The notes under the pieces: generated by a model
Databases searched by the model: none
Told to the model about the DNA's origin: nothing
Seen by the model: only the letters and a program-made list of their open reading frames with translations
Part shown: positions 1 to 6,364 of the stretch, piece after piece
How positions within the stretch are numbered: position 1 is the stretch's first letter
Layout of the letters: every line of letters starts with the position of its first letter
Assembly: GCA_018701055.1 (NCBI GenBank)
Contig: JABIUH010000377.1
Location: 1-11,153, forward strand
DNA length: 11,153 bases
Direction of reading: 5' to 3'
Source: Woeseia sp.
GTDB taxonomy: Bacteria; Pseudomonadota; Gammaproteobacteria; Steroidobacterales; Woeseiaceae
Program-made: the position numbers and the translations under genes

Positions 1-1325
1 GCATCCTGTCCATAGCGCAGAGTGCCTAGATTCTTATTGGCCTCGTTCCACGCTACAAACTCATCGATCGTCTTCCACGGCGCCTTTCCGTTCTGCGCCG
101 CCAACCAAATGTTGAAGTCGCGGTGCATGCCGTAGTTCATCACCGACATGCAGGTCGGCGTCACTTCGCGGTCGCATTCACCCGCCAGAAGCACGTTGCG
201 CATCGGCTCATTGGTTATGGCGCTCGGGAAGTCTGCGGGATCGACGATCTCGGCGCCCGCCTGTTTCAGCACGGCGATGGCTTCCTCATAGGCTTTGCGC
301 TGGTCTTCCGGCATGCCACCGCGCGGCTGCTTCTCGCCGGGCAGCAAGATTTCCACGCCGTAGCCCAGGCGTGGCACGCCGATACGCGCGCCCTTCAAGC
401 CATCCGCTTTTAGGTGCGGCGTGTAATCGTTGTTGGGCGACAACGTGCAGCGCGTGGTGGCCGGATCGTTGGGATCAGGTTGTTTGCCTTCCGCCGCACC
501 CAGCATGATCGCAACATCGGTGACGCTTTTGCCCATGGGTCCGGCGGTGTCCTGATCCATCGTGATTGGGATGATGCCCCAGCGACTGATCCGTCCGATG
601 GTCGGCTTGATGGCCGCGAGCATATTCAGATTGGACGGCCCGATGATCGAGCCTCCAGTTTCAGTGCCGAAATTCCCGGCCCAGAAGTTCGAGGTGGTGC
701 CCGTCCCCGAAGATGAGCCGCCGGTGTTCAGAATGCCGCGGCCGTCGTTTTGCCCCGGTCGCGGGTCGCGCCGCGGGTCGTAAGGATTGAACGAAAACCC
801 CGAGATGGAACTGTAGGTGCCCGGCGCGCCCTGACCGAAGTAGCCGGCGAACTCACTCATGGTAGTTTTGGCGAGGATGATGGCGCCTGCGTCCTTAAGG
901 TTCTTGGTCAGCGGTGCATCCCAGTCGGGCACGAAGCCTGCCAGCCCGATATTGCCGCCGGTGGTCGGCATGTCAGTGTCCTGGATGTTGTCTTTCAGCG
1001 CGATGGGAATGCCATGCATCGGCCCGCGTAGCTTTCCGGCCTTGCGTTCTTCGTCAAGTTTGCGCGCCTGCTCAAGTGCGTGCGGGTTCACCGCGATCGA
1101 CGCATTGATGACGTTTTCATAGGTCGCGATGCGAATCAGGTACTGCTTCACCAACTCCTCCGACGTGACGCGGCCCTCCGCTATCGCCTTCTGTATATCG
1201 GGGATGGAGACTTCCACCACACTGAACGGCGCTCGTGTTTTCGCCGGTGGCGCTGCCTTTTCACAAGACGTCAGTCCAAGCGCCGCTGCGATCAGCAGCG
1301 TGGTAGCCAGTAAAGCATTTTTCAT
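1..1325 (-). CDS. Amidase-signature family hydrolase, lipoprotein, C-terminus cut by window edge
   Basis: The frame is open from the ATG at 1325 to the left edge, about 441 residues with no stop, so the C-terminus is missing. Amidase-signature enzymes hydrolyse amide bonds with a Ser-cisSer-Lys triad. Visible here are the catalytic Lys in IALKDN (Lys111), the Gly/Ser-rich loop GGSSSGTG (about 202-209) holding the cis-Ser, and the nucleophile region TETGGSIIGPSN with Ser226. The stretch between Lys111 and the Gly/Ser loop looks longer than in fatty acid amide hydrolase. The N-terminus is a lipoprotein signal: MKNALLATTLLIAAALG followed by the lipobox LTSC (Cys21), so the protein is probably a periplasm-facing lipoprotein. 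Ribosome-binding bases before the ATG are weak. The substrate cannot be read from the sequence; aliphatic or aryl amides or peptide amides are all possible. I see no partner gene. The family call is firm. Confidence 0.93.
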   Translation of the reverse strand, partial: MKNALLATTLLIAAALGLTSCEKAAPPAKTRAPFSVVEVSIPDIQKAIAEGRVTSEELVKQYLIRIATYENVINASIAVNPHALEQARKLDEERKAGKLRGPMHGIPIALKDNIQDTDMPTTGGNIGLAGFVPDWDAPLTKNLKDAGAIILAKTTMSEFAGYFGQGAPGTYSSISGFSFNPYDPRRDPRPGQNDGRGILNTGGSSSGTGTTSNFWAGNFGTETGGSIIGPSNLNMLAAIKPTIGRISRWGIIPITMDQDTAGPMGKSVTDVAIMLGAAEGKQPDPNDPATTRCTLSPNNDYTPHLKADGLKGARIGVPRLGYGVEILLPGEKQPRGGMPEDQRKAYEEAIAVLKQAGAEIVDPADFPSAITNEPMRNVLLAGECDREVTPTCMSVMNYGMHRDFNIWLAAQNGKAPWKTIDEFVAWNEANKNLGTLRYGQD

Positions 1326-1360
1326 GGTCGCATCCGTCCACTGAGTCTTTTCTTTTTCAT
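1322..1360 (-). other. Possible 12-codon leader ORF coupled to the amidase start
   Basis: An ATG at 1360 opens a 12-codon frame, MKKKRLSGRMRP, whose TGA stop overlaps the amidase ATG (ATGA at 1325-1322). An AGG lies a few bases before its ATG, whereas the amidase start itself has only weak Shine-Dalgarno bases. Translation of this short frame could therefore feed ribosomes to the amidase. It is very short and may be chance. Confidence 0.18.
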
Positions 1361-1371
1361 AGCCTGACCAA

Positions 1372-1399
1372 TATATAGGGGTCACAAGCGGCCTCTCAA
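1372..1399 (-). promoter_or_regulatory. Possible sigma70-type promoter of the amidase gene
   Basis: On the minus strand TTGAGA (1399-1394) and TATATA (1377-1372) are separated by 16 bases. This gives a leader of about 40 bases before the amidase ATG at 1325. The match to consensus is good, but the call rests on sequence alone. Confidence 0.4.
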
Positions 1400-1456
1400 T
1401 ACAGCCAAGATACTAGCATGTAAGTGGCTGGTATCCGGGCACCGGACTCTAGCCAC

Positions 1457-2154
1457 TCATAGTTCGGGCTCCAGAGCGGTAGATCGGCACGCAAATTTGA
1501 CCTCAATCACGAAGCCGTCCAAGTTATGCTTTGTCGTATAGGCTGACAGATCGGCTATCGTGTTTATGAATCCTCTACCATTGAAATTCAAAGACGTATT
1601 GCACAAGACGCCGTAACCGGTACGCGCCTTGAACGCCAAAAGTAGCCGATGCAGTTGGCTATTACTCGCAGAAGACACCGTTTGAATGCGGGCCGTCTCG
1701 TTGACATGTGTCACTGCGGCCAAGGCATTCGTGGAAGCAAGTTGTGTGCACAGCATAAAAGGACTGGGATGATCGCATCCAAACCACTTTGATGCATCCT
1801 CCTCGAGACAAACGGGAGCAATAGGACGATATTGTTCACGCTGCTTAATCTCGTTAAGGCGTTCTCTAGTGCTATTTTGGAATGGTGCAGCAAGAATCGA
1901 GCGATTTCCCAGGGCCCGTGGTCCTATTTCGTATTTTCCGTTTACCCATCCACTTATCGCCGCCCTCCGCAAGTCGGAGTTGTTTTACACCACGCTTCGG
2001 GATTGCCGACCAAAATGTCAGCTTCCTCCGTGGAGGCAAGCAAGTAATTATCCACTTTGCCATCTATGTAATAGTCGACCTTTGTGAAGCAGTCTTACAA
2101 GACCATGGAACGCACTCCAGATGGAACTTCTTCTTTTGCGGGCTCCGGGTTCAT
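1457..2154 (-). pseudogene. Decayed carbamoyltransferase (NodU/CmcH-type), C-terminal domain only
   Basis: The frame 1972-1457 (171 codons from a TTG) encodes a near-complete carbamoyltransferase C-terminal domain. It has the hallmark EIGPRALGNRSILAAP, then RPIAPVCLEED, SPFML, AAVTHVNETARIQTV and LCNTSLNFNGRG. This domain normally follows a Kae1-like N-terminal domain of roughly 350 residues, which is absent. Upstream, protein-like segments continue in other frames. 2154-2041 reads MNPEPAKEEVPSGV, an in-frame TAA at 2097, then VDYYIDGKVDNYL. About 2040-1975 reads ASTEEADILVGNPEAWCKTT in a second frame, and the conserved domain then follows in a third. That means at least one stop and two frame shifts. 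A serine hydrolase gene starts immediately upstream, leaving no room for the N-terminal domain. Intact relatives transfer carbamoyl from carbamoyl phosphate to natural-product hydroxyls. I judge this copy non-functional. The family call is firm for the C-terminal domain and less sure for the upstream segments. Confidence 0.82.
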
Positions 2155-2209
2155 CGCCTAAAAACTGTCTTCACATAGCCTAAATAGCTTTGTCTCTTCC
2201 TCAGCAGAC

Positions 2210-3655
2210 TTAGTCGGACGGGGTCTTGAAGTTGATAGCGGTCAGAATCCGGCCGATGACTTCGTTCATGTATTGAGTCTCGCCACCGTGGCTGGGACCC
2301 AAGCGGACGACTACCAAGTCTGCAGAAGGAATGATGACCGTCATCTGGCCCATAGCTCCCGCTGGCCAAAAGGCATCGAGGGGAACCTGGTCCATTCGAC
2401 TGCCCAGATTGAGCCAGAATAGACCGCCGTAACCGAGAGTGGGATCGCCCGGAGCGGGACTGCTGACGAAGTCGACCCATCCATCTGCCAGGATACGTTC
2501 ACCCTCAAATACACCGTCCCACAGATGCAGCAATCCGAACCGTGTCCAATCCCATGCGCTGCCGTAATCGTATCCGGTCATGATGAAATTGCCCCAGGGG
2601 TCCGTCTCCAGCACGAAATTGCGCGCGCCAATTCGATCGAACAACACACTCTGTGGAAACTGCAGGTAGTTCTCTCCTCTCGCCTCAACTGTCTGGCGAA
2701 TGATTCGACCAAGTGTCAGCGGATCGGAGTTGCGATAGCGAAATTGGGAGCCAGGCGGGAGCTCAGCCGGTTGGTTCACTGAGTGTTCGAAAACATTTAT
2801 GCCATCAAAGTAGACTCGAAGGTGCTCGTTCGATGCAGTCCATGCATCCGATCGTTCACGTGCAAAATTTGTGAATTCCAGGCCACTGCTCATGTTCAGC
2901 AGGTCCCGGATTTTGATCTGCCGACGTGGATCCTCAAGACCCTGCCATTCAGCGATTGGCGCAGGATCGTCCAGGGAAATCTCTTCCTGCTCAGACAAAA
3001 CTCCGATCAGCGCCGCAGTGATGCTCTTGCCCTGGGACCAGCTGATTTGCGGCGTATCCTGACCGAATCCACCAGCATATCGTTCGTCGATGATCTTGCC
3101 GCGATACACGACCACAATGGCGCGCGTATTCTGGCCGTCGCGTGAGATCGCCCAGTCCAGTGCGCTGCCGAGCTCGCGCTGATCGACCTCCGGAAATGTC
3201 GCGTGTGCCTCCAGGTCGCCGAGCGGCCAGGCTTGCGTCGCGGGATCAGGAAGCGCCGATTTGATCTTGACCGGTTTGAAGAAGACTCTATCCACGCCGG
3301 TGGGCAGGATAGTGCAACCCTGGTCGCCGTGATAACGCGCCTTGCGGTCGGGTTCAACACCAGGAGCCGATACCGTGACACTTTTGTCTTCCTCGTCGAC
3401 TGCAAACCCAAAACTTTCGTCCCAGCCGAATCGTAGTTTGAATGGCACGATATCTTCTGCGAGAACTCTTTCAGCAGATCGCTGGTTCTCTCTACCGACC
3501 ACATAGAGACCCGAGCACAGATGGTGTGCTGCCATTGCAGTGATATGTCCTTTGGCTTCGACAGTACGCTGCTGGCTAAACTCTGCAGCATTGACGATTG
3601 CGCCCAGAAAGATAGCGGCTGTTGCCGTTACAAATCTTTGTCGCGATACACACAT
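2210..3655 (-). CDS. Exported serine hydrolase, class C beta-lactamase/NylB-like family
   Basis: A 481-residue protein with the active-site signature of the beta-lactamase-related serine hydrolases: Ser207-Gln-Gly-Lys210 (SxxK, in SWSQGKS) and Tyr307-Arg-Asn309 (YxN, in FRYRNSDP). The usual third motif region appears as AGAMGQ (432-437), followed by a VIIPSADLVVVRLG strand. The N-terminus RQRFVTATAAIFLGAIVNAAE is a plausible Sec signal peptide, so the enzyme should act in the periplasm or outside the cell. About 150 residues precede the catalytic domain, as in the longer members of this family; they include YHGDQGCTILPTGVD and may cap the active site. GAGGA at 3666-3662 sits 6 bases before the ATG and supports this start. 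Family members hydrolyse amides, esters or cyclic and linear amide oligomers, and few are true beta-lactamases. The substrate here is unknown. The gene is intact and appears to be transcribed alone. Confidence 0.92.
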   Translation of the reverse strand: MCVSRQRFVTATAAIFLGAIVNAAEFSQQRTVEAKGHITAMAAHHLCSGLYVVGRENQRSAERVLAEDIVPFKLRFGWDESFGFAVDEEDKSVTVSAPGVEPDRKARYHGDQGCTILPTGVDRVFFKPVKIKSALPDPATQAWPLGDLEAHATFPEVDQRELGSALDWAISRDGQNTRAIVVVYRGKIIDERYAGGFGQDTPQISWSQGKSITAALIGVLSEQEEISLDDPAPIAEWQGLEDPRRQIKIRDLLNMSSGLEFTNFARERSDAWTASNEHLRVYFDGINVFEHSVNQPAELPPGSQFRYRNSDPLTLGRIIRQTVEARGENYLQFPQSVLFDRIGARNFVLETDPWGNFIMTGYDYGSAWDWTRFGLLHLWDGVFEGERILADGWVDFVSSPAPGDPTLGYGGLFWLNLGSRMDQVPLDAFWPAGAMGQMTVIIPSADLVVVRLGPSHGGETQYMNEVIGRILTAINFKTPSD

Positions 3656-4032
3656 GGCAAATCCTCGTTATTCAAATACGCTAACCATGGATGTGTCCAT
3701 AGTCTTGCAGACGTTCGTACTAAGTCGATAGTGGTCATTTACGTCAAGTGTAGCCGAACAGCCGTGTTTAGAGAGGAAAGAGGACATTCTAATCTGGTCA
3801 ATTTTTCACGAATTTCGTAATTGCGGCATTTCAGTATTATTTTCGCTTACTAACAATCATGTGCTGCCATCGCCCTGCACTAAAGCACTCTTTCTTGGAT
3901 CTGAAATACGGCACTTAGCAATCAAATACGCGGGAAACATACGTTAAATTAAAGAGCTATCAACTATTTGCTCAGGTCCGACCCTGATTTTCGGCAGAAG
4001 AAGAGCCAGCCGCCGCGTGATAGCCTAACCTG
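3656..4032. other. 377-base divergent intergenic region without a gene
   Basis: This separates the divergently read serine hydrolase and GNAT genes and should hold both promoters. I see the Shine-Dalgarno of the hydrolase at 3662-3666 and a small inverted repeat ATGGA-TGTG-TCCAT just beyond it, near 3690, which could be an operator. The part from about 3800 to 3960 is AT-rich. No convincing promoter pair, RNA gene, terminator or conserved reading frame is visible. Confidence 0.5.
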
Positions 4033-4491
4033 ATGAATGATCTGTCATTTCGCCCCGCCGTGGAGTCCGACTTAACTGACATCGTTGCGATGCTCGCAGA
4101 TGATGAACTGGGTCGCCAACGCGAAGACCCGTCGATCCCCTTAAATAAGAAATGCATTGACTTATTCGCCGCGATTGATCGCGATCCGAATCAGTTGCTG
4201 GCAGTAGTAGAAAGCAAACGGATTCTCGTTGGCTGTTTGCAACTCACATTTATTGCAGGTCTTTTGCGACAGGGGATGGTGCGTGGTCAGATTGAGAGCG
4301 TTCGCATCGTAACGCAGCACCGCGGCAAAGGGCTTGGCCGAAAAACGTTTGAGTGGGCTATAACAGAGTGCCGCAAACGTGGCTGCGGGTTGGTTCAGCT
4401 GACCACGGACAAAAGCCGGGCAAATTACTATCACTTCTACGAGTATTTAGGGTTTACAGCAAGTCACGAGGGAATGAAAATTTCGCTATGA
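4033..4491 (+). CDS. GNAT family N-acetyltransferase
   Basis: A 152-residue single-domain protein of the Gcn5-related acetyltransferase family, which moves acetyl from acetyl-CoA to an amine. The acetyl-CoA pyrophosphate loop (motif A) is visible as IVTQHRGKGLGRKTFEWAI (92-110), after the beta-4 strand RGQIESVRI. Motif B, FYEYLGF (135-141), supplies the usual tyrosine region near the C-terminus. The beginning, SFRPAVESDLTDIVAML, is the standard GNAT opening. The phrases LADDELGRQREDPSIP and QLTTDKSRA resemble a widespread group of small stand-alone acetyltransferases whose substrates are not established. Length is normal for the family. No clear Shine-Dalgarno precedes the ATG; the start was chosen because the GNAT fold begins there. 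Its stop overlaps the start of a possible small ORF (ATGA, 4488-4491). The family is firm; the substrate is unknown. Confidence 0.93.
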   Translation: MNDLSFRPAVESDLTDIVAMLADDELGRQREDPSIPLNKKCIDLFAAIDRDPNQLLAVVESKRILVGCLQLTFIAGLLRQGMVRGQIESVRIVTQHRGKGLGRKTFEWAITECRKRGCGLVQLTTDKSRANYYHFYEYLGFTASHEGMKISL

Positions 4492-4607
4492 TCAAAGATA
4501 AACGCGTCGATTCAGAAATCGTCGAAGCCGATGACTTCGAGATTCTCACTTTTAATTTGGTGTCATTTTTTCAAGCTAGTTTTCAAGCCGAATTATGGGA
4601 CCATTGA
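4488..4607 (+). CDS. Possible 39-residue small protein overlapping the GNAT stop
   Basis: This frame starts with an ATG that shares bases with the TGA of the acetyltransferase (ATGA), the usual layout for translational coupling. It encodes 39 residues: an acidic first half with VDSEIVEADDFEIL, then a more hydrophobic, aromatic part with NLVSFFQASFQ, ending AELWDH. I do not recognise it. It has no Shine-Dalgarno of its own and is short enough to be chance. The coupled start is the only argument in its favour. Confidence 0.25.
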   Translation: MIKDKRVDSEIVEADDFEILTFNLVSFFQASFQAELWDH

Positions 4608-4690
4608 TTGTCTTGTAGTATAGACATTAAATTAATCTGGAATGTTTGGCTTAAACGGCAGTTCCGAAACGAATGAAAAGGGCCATTTAA

Positions 4691-5083
4691 ATGCCGATTG
4701 AGGAATCTCATCTTGTATTCATTTGTGGTTCAGCGCTTAGCGGCCAACCTGACAACGGTAATTTAGCTGGCGCGAAATTTTGTGGCCCGGTAAAAACCGC
4801 CGCTGAATATCGTATGCACTCGGTAGAAAACGGTTGGCACCCAGGGGTCTATGAAACGTCGAACGAAGGAGTTTCTATAGCAGGAGAACTGTACGAACTC
4901 TCACAGAAGCAATTTGATTTTCTGGCATCTACCGAACCTCCACACATGTACCCTGCCGGTATCAAACTTGATGACGGTCGGCTCGCTATAGCTATGCTTT
5001 ATCCAAAGGAGCTGGTCGAATCAAATGCCTGGCCGGACATTTCAGAGCATGGAGGTTGGGTAGTCTATAAGGCTTCTAATTAA
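4691..5083 (+). CDS. Gamma-glutamylcyclotransferase-fold protein, allophanate hydrolase C-terminal-like
   Basis: A 130-residue protein with the marks of the small gamma-glutamylcyclotransferase/AIG2-like fold. Near the N-terminus is the strand and glycine loop LVFICGSALSG (8-18), the position of the family's substrate-binding loop. GVSIAGELYELS (60-71) is the conserved central strand. FLASTEPPHMYP (77-88) lies where the family has its catalytic Glu (LDxxE), making Glu82 the best candidate. The run from AGAKFCGPVKTAAEYRMHSV to the end resembles stand-alone relatives of the C-terminal domain of allophanate hydrolase (AtzF/DUR1 type). In the full enzyme that domain acts on the product of an amidase domain. 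No allophanate hydrolase amidase domain or urea carboxylase is nearby, so the reaction here is unknown. An AAGGG lies about 9 bases before the ATG, and GNAT lies 199 bases upstream. The gene looks intact. Confidence 0.8.
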   Translation: MPIEESHLVFICGSALSGQPDNGNLAGAKFCGPVKTAAEYRMHSVENGWHPGVYETSNEGVSIAGELYELSQKQFDFLASTEPPHMYPAGIKLDDGRLAIAMLYPKELVESNAWPDISEHGGWVVYKASN

Positions 5084-5242
5084 GGGCCGGCAAAAAAAGC
5101 CATCGGTAAACACAGCTCCTTTTATTTAGTCACCCGCCAGGCCCCTGATGATGCTCCAGTGGTCGAGTGCATCATAAAAAGATTTTATTGGCACTCTTTC
5201 ATTGAGTCCGTGTGCAAACATCTCATTCGAATTCATGTGCAG
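5084..5242. other. Intergenic stretch with a 7-base inverted repeat
   Basis: ATGATGC (5148-5154) and GCATCAT (5169-5175) form perfect 7-base arms around a 14-base loop. No run of T follows on either strand, so it does not look like an intrinsic terminator. The rest of the stretch shows nothing I can name. It lies between the cyclotransferase-like gene and the first leader repeat. Confidence 0.3.
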
Positions 5243-5365
5243 ACAAATAAGGACATCCACCAAACCATTCAAAGCTGCATATCTAGAATCATTTAACGGC
5301 GTGCACGTCGACGTCTTTTGAAGTGAAATGGCGTTCTGCTTAAACGGACTCAATCGCCATGCCGC
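5243..5365 (+). repeat. RAYT leader repeat, copy A (123 bases)
   Basis: This begins ACAAATAAGGACATCCACCA and runs into the start codon region of the broken RAYT gene. Aligned by hand without gaps to copy C (10354-10476), it differs at 22 of 123 positions. Against copy B (8577-8656), it differs at about 22 of the first 80. It contains a 10-base palindrome ACGTCGACGT (5305-5314). It also contains an inverted repeat ATGGCG (5328-5333)/CGCCAT (5355-5360) whose second arm overlaps the RAYT ATG. It is most simply the upstream end of a RAYT mobile unit. Confidence 0.8.
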
Positions 5366-5737
5366 CAACTTGTTAGTCTTGATGCCACTTGTTACTACCA
5401 CTGCACTTCACGCTGCGTAAGACGCGCATTCTTGTGCGGTAAAGATCGATTCACAGGCAAAAGTTTTGAGCATCGCAGGCAGTGGCTGGAAGATCGTCTA
5501 ATTTTGTTGTCCGGTATCTTTGCAATCGATCTCATGGCCTATGCCATCATGAGTAATCATTACCATGTGGTCGTAGAACTAAAGCCGGAGCAGGCAAGCG
5601 CTTTAAGCGATGACGAAGTGATCGAACGCTGGGGTAATCTATACAACGTTCCAGACACGACATCAGTTTCAGCCATTGCGATCTGGCGAGAGCGTCTTGC
5701 GGACCTAAGCTGGTTCATGCGTTCTGAATGTCGCTAG
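5359..5737 (+). pseudogene. Broken REP-associated tyrosine transposase (RAYT, Y1/HUH family)
   Basis: The gene is an HUH-type Y1 transposase of the RAYT group, which acts on REP sequences. The readable frame runs from CTT at 5369 to a stop at 5737: LVSLDATCYYHCTSRCVRR, AFLCGKDRFTGKSFEHRRQW, then AIDLMAYAIMSNHYHVVVEL, carrying the metal-binding His-Tyr-His. It ends at SWFMRSECR. The likely original start, ATGCCG at 5359, is out of frame with this: ATG CCG CCA ACT TGT TAG stops after five codons, and restoring two bases would rejoin the frames. RAYTs of this group normally continue for another 100 or more residues, through a catalytic Tyr helix and a GRFWEGR-type region. None of that is visible in any frame downstream. 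The protein is thus broken at both ends and cannot be an active transposase. The family identification is strong. Confidence 0.88.
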
Positions 5738-5840
5738 AATCAATGGCCCTGGCGCTAGAATGAACACACGAGACAGAACACCGTTGGAGAGGCTTACCAT
5801 GACGCTCCTAAGGTTTACAGGCAGCTGGTAATTAGGGGGC

Positions 5841-5958
5841 GAACCGAATTTCCCGAGGAAAATTGAGCATCGTACAGATGACTACAAATTGTACCGTCAC
5901 CTTATACGCCACCAGACCCTTGCTGGGGATGTCTTGAATGGGTTTGACCCCTTTTAAG
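5841..5958 (+). repeat. Direct repeat R1, pairs with 6245-6352
   Basis: This starts GAACCGAATT and ends GGGTTTGACCCCTTTTAAG. The copy at 6245-6352 is related throughout, with a gap of about 10 bases: GTGACTAC/ATGACTAC, ATACGCCACCAGACC/ACACGCCACCAGGCC and GGTTTGACCCC/GGTTCGACCCC. In R1 the frame around it reads DDYKLYRHLIRHQTLAGDVL then NGFDPF and a stop; in R2 the same frame reads RHQAFVGSFINRFDPI and a stop. It may descend from the 3' end of a duplicated gene or from a REP-like family with a GACCCC end. Confidence 0.6.
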
Positions 5959-5977
5959 ATTTGGGGATCTCGACGTA

Positions 5978-6208
5978 ATGCTGAGATTTCCCCTTACAGA
6001 ATTCCCTTGCTTCTTCCACTGTGTCGAATTTCGCCTCCAAAGTCATTTCTTTGGTATCCGGTTTTGGCGATTTCTGTTTGATCATTTGGTAGCTGTATAC
6101 GCTGTACATATTGGTTGGTCCCAAATTCCGTCCATCGCCGTTCTGGCATGGTCTGTCTATATTACGGTGCTCATTATGCTTGTGTGGCTTAATTATCGGG
6201 GAAAATAA
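5978..6208 (+). CDS. Possible small membrane protein (76 residues), unrecognised
   Basis: A 76-codon frame lies between two direct repeats. The C-terminal part, about residues 50-72 (IPSIAVLAWSVYITVLIMLV), is a clear candidate transmembrane helix, and it ends in the positively charged tail NYRGK. A weaker hydrophobic stretch lies at about 33-47. The first 30 residues are rich in Phe, His and Arg. GGGGA lies 10 bases before the ATG, a little far for a ribosome-binding site. I recognise no family. AT-rich DNA easily yields hydrophobic frames by chance, so whether it is a gene is doubtful. Confidence 0.3.
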   Translation: MLRFPLTEFPCFFHCVEFRLQSHFFGIRFWRFLFDHLVAVYAVHIGWSQIPSIAVLAWSVYITVLIMLVWLNYRGK

Positions 6209-6244
6209 AAAATAAAGGGTCGAAAATAAAGAAAATAAGGGATC

Positions 6245-6352
6245 AAACCGAATTATTCGACGATTATTGAGCTCACATAGGTGACTACATACGCCCTACA
6301 CGCCACCAGGCCTTCGTTGGGAGCTTCATAAATCGGTTCGACCCCATTTAAG
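6245..6352 (+). repeat. Direct repeat R2, pairs with 5841-5958
   Basis: This is the second copy of the R1 sequence, from AAACCGAATT to GGTTCGACCCCATTTAAG, about 10 bases shorter. Just upstream (about 6204-6250) is a short tandem pattern of AAAATAAAGGGTCG and AAAATAAGGGATC. The copy ends only 66 bases before the ygiQ start and so forms part of the ygiQ upstream region. Confidence 0.6.
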
Positions 6353-6364
6353 CTCATTTAGGCT

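Noticed and set aside
123..1344. Several plus-strand frames of 64-100 codons
   Set aside because: All are antisense to the amidase, whose continuous open frame and catalytic motifs account for the region.
3007..3591. 194-codon minus-strand frame
   Set aside because: It overlaps the serine hydrolase in another frame on the same strand. The hydrolase frame carries the signal peptide and catalytic motifs; this one carries none.
3808..3818. Short palindrome ACGAATTTCGT
   Set aside because: Five-base arms in AT-rich intergenic DNA are expected by chance, and no promoter boxes lie beside it.
4033..5083. Integron-style gene cassettes (acetyltransferase plus small orphan gene)
   Set aside because: Small same-strand orphan genes suggested a cassette array, but I found no attC-like paired RYYYAAC/GTTRRRY ends between them and no integrase.
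5148..5175. Inverted repeat as an intrinsic terminator after the cyclotransferase-like gene
   Set aside because: The arms are perfect, but no T-run follows on the plus strand, the loop is 14 bases, and the stem is AT-containing and short.
5126..5401. 91-codon frame on the minus strand
   Set aside because: It lies antisense across leader repeat A and the start of the RAYT remnant. Its sequence is explained by the repeat, and the peptide shows no recognisable domain.
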